Of a stretch of DNA of 33,377 nt, positions 25,428 to 33,377 are shown in pieces. A program made the translations under genes and the position numbers. Each line of letters starts with the position of its first letter. The stretch's first letter is position 1. A model generated the notes under the pieces. The model had not been told where the DNA came from, ran no database searches, and worked only from the letters and a program-made list of their open reading frames with translations. Source of the DNA: Coleofasciculaceae cyanobacterium SM2_1_6 (GTDB lineage Bacteria > Cyanobacteriota > Cyanobacteriia > Cyanobacteriales > JAAUUE01); contig JAAUUE010000007.1 of assembly GCA_012031635.1 (NCBI GenBank), positions 1-33,377 on the forward strand, in the 5' to 3' direction.

Positions 25428-28207
25428 TTAGCATCTAACATAATGCGATTGCGCCCCTCCTGTTTGGCTCGGTACAGGAGATGATCCGCTTGGTGGTAAA
25501 GCAGCGGAAAGTTGTTGCCGTCTTCAGGATACTGGACAACCCCAGCACTGAAGGTCACGCGAAAACTTTTATGATCATCGGTTACAAAATCCATGGTGCG
25601 GAGATTGTGCAGGACTTGCTCCAAGCGCTGGGCTGCTTCTTGTTTACTAATGCCGTACCAACTGATCACAAACTCCTCCCCCCCCCACCGAGCCACCAGA
25701 TCATCTTGGCGAAAACTTCTCTGCAACAACTTCCCCAAATCGTGGAGGACTCGATCGCCCGTTTCGTGACCATAGCGGTCATTAACTACCTTAAAATTAT
25801 CCAAATCCAAAATTGCCAAACATAAATACTTGCTATTCCGCACTGCCAATCGCAGCAACCTTTCCCACTCGGCGGCAAACTTACGACGATTAGCAATACC
25901 CGTCAGTAGATCCACCTCCGAGAGACTACGAATCACATTCAAGCGCTGCAACCGATTCAGAATCCGGGTCATCACCGTTTCTTCAGAAAAAGGCTTACTA
26001 ATGAAATCATCAGCCCCCACCCCAAAAACTTGGAGAATGGTTGAGTGGTCGCCCCGACTAGAAATAAACAAGACTGGCAAACTATTCCACTGGGTATCAT
26101 TGCGAATTACCCGACAAAGTTCCAAGCCATTCACGTAGGGCATATTGATATCTAATACCAGTAAATCTGGAGTAAAAGTCTCCAAACTTTCCCAGAAATT
26201 TCGGGAATCCTCTAGGGTCAAAATTTGTAAGTTTGCTGCCCGGAGACAATTGGTGAGGACGGCGAGAATCTGGGGGTCATCATCCACCACCATCACCTTA
26301 AACTGCTCTAGATGATTTTGCTGTAATACTTGACTGACCACCTGCATTACTTGATTGGGAGCTACAGGTTTAGAGAGAAAACCACAACCGCCCAAGCGAG
26401 CTACTTCTAGCCGTTGGGGAAAATTATCTCGGAAGGTGAGGATAATGGCGGGAATGGGCGGAGTTTTGGCAGAAAGCTCTTGGAGTAGGTCTAGTCCATT
26501 TTCTGTAACTTCTGGAAATACGAGGTCTAACAGGACTAGGTCTGGGGGATTGGTGGCAATTATCGATCGAGCTTTGGTCAGATCATAAATTACTTCTACC
26601 TGCATTCCCCAAGAATTAGCTTCCGCCGCTAAATCCGCCGCCAGTTCCTGATCATCCTCGACAATTAACAACCGGGGATAGGTATGGGGATAATTATTTG
26701 TACTCCGGGGCAAGCGGGAGTTAGTTTTTAGTGGCTGCTCAGGGGTGGAAGATTCTGCATTTTCAAGATCTAGACGGTTTTGTTCTAGGTTTGGGGGAGG
26801 AGAGTTGAGGAGGTCTTTGAGATCCTCAAGGAGGTCGATAAATTCTTGGAGCTGGGCTGAGGAAAACACTGGGCTAGAGAGGAAGAGGTTTTCTATTCTT
26901 CTGGATAAATTTGTGCCGGTGGGAAAGCCAAAGGTTCCCAAGGAACCAGCCAGCTTGTGAGCTTCGACGATCGCCTGTTCCCGGAGTTCTGGGGTAATTT
27001 CTTGGTTGAGGAGGGCAACTTTAGCTGCCTCTAGGGTGTGGATCCGTCGCCAGATTTTATCTTTGAACTTTTCCCAGAGATTGGCGATCGAGCTTTTGAG
27101 GTTGGCGATCGGCTCTAGGGGAAGCGCCACGGGTAGGCACGGCAGAGTCGGTTGGGGGGGAAGCGCCAGATGGAGAGTATCAGCGATCATCTGGACTAAC
27201 TCCTCCTCTAGAAAGGGATAAAATAGCAACTGTCCCGCAATATTCCGGGGTAAATATCTGGCTTGGTTACTTTCTAGGCAGTAGATCACCGATTGAGTTC
27301 CCCGGAGCAACCGGGAGTAGGCTTCACTCAAAAGTTTGGTGGTCGGTGGCGTTAGCAGCATTTGGTCGAGAACTAACAACTGCCAATCAACGGTATTCAA
27401 AGTTTCGATCGTCGCTGGACTCGTATCCGTCGCCACAAACTGACAGGATACCAGGCGAGTTTCTAGATACCGCAGCAACATGGGGGATAACCCCGCCGCA
27501 ATTACTAGGGGAACAAGGCGATCGCTCCCAGCGTCCAGAGGCTTGAGACGATAACCTAAACCATAAATATTTTCTATTAAATCCACGGGAGCATCCACCG
27601 CCCGAAATTTCCGCCGTAACCCCTTAATGTGCGCTTTTACGGTGTCCTCCATCGGCACATCTTCCCCAGCCCACAGGTGATCAATAATCGTATTGCGGTT
27701 CAAAACTCGCCGGGCATTGCGCATAAACAACTCCAAGAGGGAATATTCCTTCCCACTCAAATTTAGGCTTTTGCCGCTGTAGGTGACAGTACAACTACTG
27801 GGGTCTAAACACAGTTCTCCCCAAGTCAACAGGGGCGCTAGGGCGGAGTTGCCCCGTCGCAGGAGCGCTCGAATCCTCGCCCCCATTTCCTGTAGATCGA
27901 CGGGCTTCACGAGGTAATCATCGGCCCCCACATCTAAGCCCATCACCTTATCATCACTGGTTTGTTTTGCCGTCAACAGGAGGACTGGCATTTGATGTCC
28001 GGCACTGCGGATCTGCCGACAAAGACTCATGCCATCTAGCTTGGGGAGCATCACATCTAGAACGATCAAATCGTAGGTGTAGCTAGCTACGAAATTCCAG
28101 CCTAGTTCGCCATCGATCGCCACATCCACAACATAGTGTTGCTTACGCAAAAAATCGCTCACAATCTCCGCCAGAGTTTCGTCATCTTCCACCAACAAGA
28201 TTCTCAT
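25424..28207 (-). CDS. Multi-domain response regulator: REC - wHTH (OmpR) - degenerate REC - Hpt - REC - REC - GGDEF
   Basis: MRILLVEDDETLAEIV, OmpR-type DNA-binding GLRRKFR..IYGLGYRL, EAHKLAGSLGTFG (Hpt), RLLIVEDDQELA, MVVDDDPQIL, ARWGGEEF. Confidence 0.92.
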   Translation of the reverse strand: MRILLVEDDETLAEIVSDFLRKQHYVVDVAIDGELGWNFVASYTYDLIVLDVMLPKLDGMSLCRQIRSAGHQMPVLLLTAKQTSDDKVMGLDVGADDYLVKPVDLQEMGARIRALLRRGNSALAPLLTWGELCLDPSSCTVTYSGKSLNLSGKEYSLLELFMRNARRVLNRNTIIDHLWAGEDVPMEDTVKAHIKGLRRKFRAVDAPVDLIENIYGLGYRLKPLDAGSDRLVPLVIAAGLSPMLLRYLETRLVSCQFVATDTSPATIETLNTVDWQLLVLDQMLLTPPTTKLLSEAYSRLLRGTQSVIYCLESNQARYLPRNIAGQLLFYPFLEEELVQMIADTLHLALPPQPTLPCLPVALPLEPIANLKSSIANLWEKFKDKIWRRIHTLEAAKVALLNQEITPELREQAIVEAHKLAGSLGTFGFPTGTNLSRRIENLFLSSPVFSSAQLQEFIDLLEDLKDLLNSPPPNLEQNRLDLENAESSTPEQPLKTNSRLPRSTNNYPHTYPRLLIVEDDQELAADLAAEANSWGMQVEVIYDLTKARSIIATNPPDLVLLDLVFPEVTENGLDLLQELSAKTPPIPAIILTFRDNFPQRLEVARLGGCGFLSKPVAPNQVMQVVSQVLQQNHLEQFKVMVVDDDPQILAVLTNCLRAANLQILTLEDSRNFWESLETFTPDLLVLDINMPYVNGLELCRVIRNDTQWNSLPVLFISSRGDHSTILQVFGVGADDFISKPFSEETVMTRILNRLQRLNVIRSLSEVDLLTGIANRRKFAAEWERLLRLAVRNSKYLCLAILDLDNFKVVNDRYGHETGDRVLHDLGKLLQRSFRQDDLVARWGGEEFVISWYGISKQEAAQRLEQVLHNLRTMDFVTDDHKSFRVTFSAGVVQYPEDGNNFPLLYHQADHLLYRAKQEGRNRIMLDAN

Positions 28208-28499
28208 GCTCAGCCCACCAAATATCTTTCTAATCTTTTGCTTGTCACTCTAATGTTTTCAACGGGTATTTGTAATTATCTGTAATTTCCTCTCCTCAAT
28301 GTGTATTTACCGTAGAAAGGCTGCGTTTATAAATTTCAATTCTCTACAGTCATCCTAATTCATTTATTAAATATGGTTTTCGGCTTGAGGGCTATGCATA
28401 CATTATATTGAGACTTTTGCCTCTTTACTTAATATTTTATTTACATTTTTCTAGGGCTCATGATAATCTTCAAGTTATATATATTCAGGACATAGATTT

Positions 28500-30796
28500 A
28501 TGTTTCTCCATCCCTTTAATCAGGCTAGAAAAGCTGTAACTCGAAAATTCAAGCGTTTAGTTAGGCAAACTTCTGGCAAAGCTCCCCTGCGGTTGATGAT
28601 TGTGGTGCCTTTTATAATCCAGATTACGGGAGCAGTCGGCATAGTTGTTTTCTTGTCTTTTCGGAATGGAGTTGTTGCCATTACGACCGTTGTTGATAAA
28701 TTACAAAATCAAATTACCACTCAAGTTAATAGTGATTTAGAAAATTACTTGGCAATTCCTAAGCAGATTAATCAAACTAGCGGCGAGCTGGTACAGTCGG
28801 GGGTTTTGAGTATCCAAGACCTCCCACCATGGCGGCAGTTCCTGTGGCGACAGGTACAACTTTATCCATCAGTCAGTACGATCATCATTGGGAATAACCA
28901 AGGGGAACAAATCCATGCTGCCAACCAAGAAAATGGCGGGATTCGTCTGGGGGGAGCCAATGCGACAACGGGGTTTGATCTCTATAGCTATCAAGTAGAT
29001 GCTCAGGGAAACCCGATCGGTCAGCCAAATATTACCCAAAACTATGATCCCCGGACTCGCCCTTTTTATCTAGAGGCGGTGCAAGCCAAGAAACCTGTTT
29101 GGAGTGAGATTTATCCGAACCTTGTCAATAATCTGCCGCAAATTAGTGCCTCTCTCCCGGTGTATGATGCCAATCAACAGCTTTTGGGCGTGGCAAGTAC
29201 AACTTTAAGTATTGCGAGGGTTGATGATTTTTGAGTACTTTGAGCCTGAGTAATAATGGCAAAATATTCATTATTGAAAGAAACCAAAAGTTAGTTGCTA
29301 GTTCTACAAAGCAGAGACCTTTTCAAATAGAACAAGGTCAGGCAAGGCGGTTAACGATCGAGGATGTGCGGGATCCGGTTTTTCAAATAGCAGTGAAACT
29401 ATTAAAAGAACAATTTCCAGATTTTCGCCAAATTACTAAACCTGCGTCCTTACAATTTGAGGCTAATGATGAAATTTATTTTCTTCAGATTAGTCCCCTA
29501 GGGAATGGGGATGGTTTAGACTGGCTAACAGTGGTCATCGTGCCGGGGTCAGATTTTCTGGGGCAGTTGCGGAAAAATACGGCAACAACTCTGCTGCTGT
29601 GCTTGATCGCCTTGGGGGTGACGATCTGGATCGGAGTTGTCACGACTAAAAGGATTGTGAAGCCGATCGAAGACCTCAAAGATTCTGCCCTAGCTCTGGC
29701 AGGAGGAGATTTCACCACCAAGGTCGCCCTCGACCATCGAGCCGATGAGATCGGGGTGTTGGCGCAGGCTTTTAATACCATGGCTGGGGAGTTGCAGGGG
29801 TTATTCACCAACCTAGAGGGGAAAGTCCGGGAGCGGACGATCGAACTCCACGCCAGCGAAACTAGGGAACGGGAACGCAATACCCAGCTAGAGCAGACCC
29901 TCCAAGAACTGAAGCGCACCCAGTCCATGATTTTGCATACGGAGAAAATGTCTAGTCTGGGACAGATGGTGGCGGGGGTTGCCCACGAAATTAATAATCC
30001 GGTGAGTTTTATTCATGGCAATATTACCCACTCCAGTGAGTACGCTGATCACCTGCTGGAGCTAGTGCAGCTTTACCAAAAAAATTATCCCCAACCCAGC
30101 CCGGATATTACTGAGTTAATTGAAGAAATTGATCTAGAGTTTATCGCCGCAGATTTGCCCAAAACCCTAGAGTCCATGCGCCATGGTACGGAGAGAATCA
30201 AGCAAATTGTTCTATCCCTGAGAAATTTCTCTCGCCTTGATGAGGAGGGTAAAAAGCCCATAGACCTCCACAGTGGAATTGATAGTACGTTATTAATTCT
30301 CAGTAATCGGCTCCAAACTACCGATCGCCACCCCGCTATTACGGTGGTGCAAAATTATGATCAATCTCTCCCCTTGGTAGAGGGTGATGCGGGACAGTTG
30401 AACCAAGTATTCTTGAATATTCTCAATAATGCGGTGGATGCGATCGATGATTATTACGCTCTAATTTCTGACCCAGAGCGTCCTGATAGTTCCAGCACTG
30501 CCGACTTTAAGCCCAGCATCTCGATCGCCACTCGGTTAATTGACCGTGAAGACCAACAATGGGCAGAGGTGCAAATTACAGACAATGGTGTGGGGATTCC
30601 CCTCGAAATTCTAGAGAATATTTTTGATCCTTTCTTCACCACCAAACCCGTCGGGAAAGGGACTGGCTTGGGGCTAACTAGTTGCTACCAAATTATTGTC
30701 GAAAAACACGGCGGCACGATCGAAGCATCTCCAGCTGCTGGTCACGGCACAACGCTCATTCTTACCATCCCAGTCCAAGCCATACAAACTAGCTAA
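28500..30796 (+). CDS. Cache-HAMP sensor histidine kinase, split by an apparent frameshift near 29226-29234
   Basis: ORFs 28500-29234 and 29231-30796 join as [19 protein letters not shown] if one T is added; [34 protein letters not shown]. Confidence 0.88.
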
Positions 30797-30803
30797 AATC
30801 TAA

Positions 30804-30874
30804 GCTGGTGACGGGATTTGAACCTGCGACCGGCGGTTTACAAAACCGCTGCTCTACCACTGAGCTACACCAGC
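30804..30874 (-). tRNA. tRNA-Thr (anticodon TGT)
   Basis: Reverse complement GCTGGTGTAGCTCAGTGGTAGAGCAGCGGTTTTGTAAACCGCCGGTCGCAGGTTCAAATCCCGTCACCAGC folds as a cloverleaf. Confidence 0.93.
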
Positions 30875-31099
30875 AATCTTTGCTTAATCTACCATAGAAT
30901 TGCCCCAAGTTCCAGAGAGTTCTCAAGAGTTCCCAAGGTTTCTAGCAGCATTTAGGAAGTGTCTAGAAGTATCTGGAAGGCGATCGGCATAAATCACTGT
31001 TTCTTGAGCTAAAAGTCAATTGATGTCTTTGACAAGCAAGAACAGGATAGTTTACTATAATATATATACATATATATATCTAAAAAATAACTAATAATT

Positions 31100-31621
31100 A
31101 TGAGTTTGAATTTACAAGGAAAAGTTTTGGCAGGAGCGATCGCCATCATCTCTTCTACCCTCATCCTCGGATGTGCCAAGGCAAATCAACCCACCGCAAA
31201 TACTACTACTGCGCCCATTAACTTTGTCCCCGCCGCCCCTCAACCGGAGACTGAACCCCAAACAATTGCTCAAAATAACCCTAATAATAGCTCCCTCGAT
31301 CGTCTCCTCTCGACTCGTGAATGTGTAGGTTGCGATCTGCAAGGGGTGGATTTGGAAGGGGCAAATTTAAGCGGCGTGAATCTTCGCAATGCCAATTTAA
31401 TTAATGCTGATTTGGAAAAGGTGAATCTCCGTAATGCCAATCTTAGTGGAGCCAATTTGAGCAATGCTGACCTAGCAGAAGCCAATCTCACCGGGGCGAA
31501 TCTCCGGGGAGCAAATTTCCAAAGAGCCGATCTGGAAGATACTATTTTTACTAATGCTGATGTGGCAGGGGCAAATTTCCAAGGGGCTGACCTAGAGGGA
31601 GTAATTGATTTGAGGCAATAA
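31100..31621 (+). CDS. Pentapeptide-repeat lipoprotein
   Basis: Lipobox-like STLILGC; A(N/D)L-type pentapeptide repeats from residue about 75. Confidence 0.9.
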   Translation: MSLNLQGKVLAGAIAIISSTLILGCAKANQPTANTTTAPINFVPAAPQPETEPQTIAQNNPNNSSLDRLLSTRECVGCDLQGVDLEGANLSGVNLRNANLINADLEKVNLRNANLSGANLSNADLAEANLTGANLRGANFQRADLEDTIFTNADVAGANFQGADLEGVIDLRQ

Positions 31622-31661
31622 AATTTCAGATTCAAAGATTATTACAATTAAATTAAATGAT

Positions 31662-32147
31662 TCAAGAATTAGGCTTCATCCAATTTAAATTTCGCTGATT
31701 CAGATAAGAGTTACAGATAAAATCGCCAAATTTTTTCAGACTCACTTCGTCGGCGACTTCCATTATAGCCCAAAGCATTTCTGGACAAGACCACTGCTTA
31801 TGTAGTGTCGAGCCATAAAGTAATGCTACGAAATTAGTAGAAGTTTTACATTCTCCTAGATCGATCTCATGCATATTCATCTGATATTCTCCATTGGAAA
31901 AATATAAGTCTATCTGGATTGTTAAATTTGATTCCTGAAACCAGATACGCCACCATTTATTTTGTTCATCAACTTCCCATTTATAAGATGGCTTAGAGCG
32001 TTTAGCCAGTTCAATTTTGTCTGCTATTTCATGCATTTCACTAAGAGTATATGAACCACCTGCGGGGTCTACATCATCAACAAATTTAACTGCTTTAACC
32101 CATCGCTCAATTGGAGTTTTTTCTGGTTGATTAGTAAATGAACTCAT
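31662..32147 (-). CDS. Hypothetical protein (161 aa)
   Basis: ATG ORF with coherent composition, family not recognised. Confidence 0.6.
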   Translation of the reverse strand: MSSFTNQPEKTPIERWVKAVKFVDDVDPAGGSYTLSEMHEIADKIELAKRSKPSYKWEVDEQNKWWRIWFQESNLTIQIDLYFSNGEYQMNMHEIDLGECKTSTNFVALLYGSTLHKQWSCPEMLWAIMEVADEVSLKKFGDFICNSYLNQRNLNWMKPNS

Positions 32148-32184
32148 ATACTTTACCCTAATAAATTTAATATAAATGTACTTA

Positions 32185-32376
32185 TTATTTATTATATTTT
32201 TGCATCTGCTGTAAGATATCGTCTAGAGTCAAATCCTGAAAAAGAGCATTCCGTTCTTCTGCGTAGTTGCCATAACCTATTGAGAACTGATTTAGAAAAC
32301 GGACAGTGCTAACAATCCCAATTTCCTTAAAAAGTACCTCGATCGCTTGCTGTGTAGTTTGATGTAAAGATTTCAT
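32185..32376 (-). CDS. Small conserved-looking hypothetical protein (63 aa)
   Basis: VSTVRFLNQFSIGYGNYAEERNALFQDLTLDDILQQM resembles a recurrent small cyanobacterial protein. Confidence 0.65.
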   Translation of the reverse strand: MKSLHQTTQQAIEVLFKEIGIVSTVRFLNQFSIGYGNYAEERNALFQDLTLDDILQQMQKYNK

Positions 32377-32384
32377 TAAATTAT

Positions 32385-33155
32385 TTACTGAATTAGGGAG
32401 GTAATATCCTCATGGCATTCGTCAGAAAGGTAACACAATGCCCGGAATCTCAGCCCCACTAGTTGCTCGTAGAGAGGATTGATTTTACACATGGGGGGAA
32501 TGTGGACAACTTTGCGCCCAAATAGATTGATATCTCGCTCAAAAGGACATTGAGCAGGAATCAGCTTGCAGAGGAACCGGGCAATCTTTGGGTCTTGGAC
32601 ATCTAGACCATCCAGCCATTCTCGCACTGGGTTAAGGACATCGATACTAGGAGGAGATGCCATGGGAAACTCTGGACTGGCGGCGGAGACTGCCGTTTCT
32701 GGGGCATTTTGGGCTAGAGAGTCGGGGTGGCGATCGTCCTTGTTGGCAGGAGCAGCGATCGAGTCTTTATCAGTATAGAGATAAATAGTATGTTCTAGGG
32801 ATGCCAATACATCCGGCTGGAGGTTGAGAGCCTCAGCAAAGCGATGGAGAAGTTGGGATTCCGAACGGGTATACACCCCATCAGCGATCGCCACCATTAC
32901 CGCCGTCCGCATAAAGTTATCCGCCGTCACCGGATCATCCCCCAACTGTTGAGCAATTTTCTCTGGAGTAATTAGTTCAAGGGAGCAGTAATTTTTGCCC
33001 AGATTCATCTGCTCTAGGGTCAACTCCGCAATTAATTCCTGTTCTTGGGGATCAAAATCACCATCCGACCAAGCGATCGCCAATAGTCCTTGTAACCACG
33101 CTTCAATCTGGGCTTCAGTATAGGCAGGCAGAGGGGATAAAGTTTCACTCGTCAT
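32385..33155 (-). CDS. TerB-like domain fused to Mo-dependent nitrogenase C-terminal domain
   Basis: N-terminal LAIAWSDGDFDPQEQELI (TerB-like); C-terminal VREWLDGLDVQDPKIARFLCKLIPAQCPFERDINLFGRKVVHIPPMCKINPLYEQLVGLRFRALCYL. Confidence 0.85.
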   Translation of the reverse strand: MTSETLSPLPAYTEAQIEAWLQGLLAIAWSDGDFDPQEQELIAELTLEQMNLGKNYCSLELITPEKIAQQLGDDPVTADNFMRTAVMVAIADGVYTRSESQLLHRFAEALNLQPDVLASLEHTIYLYTDKDSIAAPANKDDRHPDSLAQNAPETAVSAASPEFPMASPPSIDVLNPVREWLDGLDVQDPKIARFLCKLIPAQCPFERDINLFGRKVVHIPPMCKINPLYEQLVGLRFRALCYLSDECHEDITSLIQ

Positions 33156-33276
33156 AAACTTAGACCTTTGTATCAAAAAGTTGAACTAATTTAATTTTAA
33201 CCCTTGAACGGGCAAGCCACATTTAGTCCTAATACCAAATCCTATTATAGTAGAATACTAACAACTACCCATAACT

Positions 33277-33296
33277 TAACCAATGGTAATTGGTTA
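33277..33296. repeat. Short inverted repeat TAACCAAT GGTA ATTGGTTA
   Basis: Perfect 8-bp stem with 4-nt loop. Confidence 0.6.
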
Positions 33297-33377
33297 TCGA
33301 CTTAATCTCTTCTTTCATTTCTTGCAACACGCAACACCTTTTACTCAATATATCTTCTAACTCTTTTATACTCCCTA

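Noticed and set aside
31055-31082. TA-rich run tataatatatatacatatatatatc before the pentapeptide gene
   Set aside because: Simple AT-rich promoter-like sequence; no specific motif can be supported.
31270-31635. 121-aa minus-strand ORF with repeats
   Set aside because: Its repeats are the complement of pentapeptide-repeat codons on the plus strand.

Overview
The window looks like a chromosomal segment from a cyanobacterium. Supporting signs are many CGATCG/GCGATCGC (HIP1-type) sites, chlP, petG, a DpsA-type protein and a TerB/Mo-nitrogenase-C-terminal protein. Housekeeping and metabolic genes: HEAT-repeat protein (5' truncated), cNMP-binding protein, GH13 alpha-amylase, PotA-like and UgpC/MalK-like ABC ATPases, sugar ABC permease, cupin plus OFA-type MFS transporter, alpha/beta hydrolase, HAD hydrolase, pentapeptide lipoprotein and tRNA-Thr(TGT). 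Accessory toxin-antitoxin-like pieces: DUF433, DUF433/DUF5615, an Rpn relic, an RHH/HicB-like protein, and a PIN toxin with an unfamiliar Lys-rich partner. Signalling cluster: a PAS-GGDEF-EAL protein, and a REC-wHTH-Hpt-REC-REC-GGDEF regulator divergent from a Cache/HAMP histidine kinase. The most notable structure not explained by ordinary genes: (i) three MITE-like families with terminal inverted repeats, one copy of which interrupts a DUF433-type relic such that conceptual TA-excision rejoins the reading frame; (ii) three genes each broken by an apparent 1-nt loss in a homopolymer, two of them at the same 13-mer GGGGGCGATCGCC; (iii) a 13-nt near-duplication that may break the N-terminus of the GGDEF/EAL gene; (iv) two small genes absent from the ORF track (petG and a 35-aa membrane microprotein); (v) iron-box-like motifs upstream of dpsA. 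No CRISPR array or convincing new defence system was seen. All calls are from reading the sequence; no searches were run.
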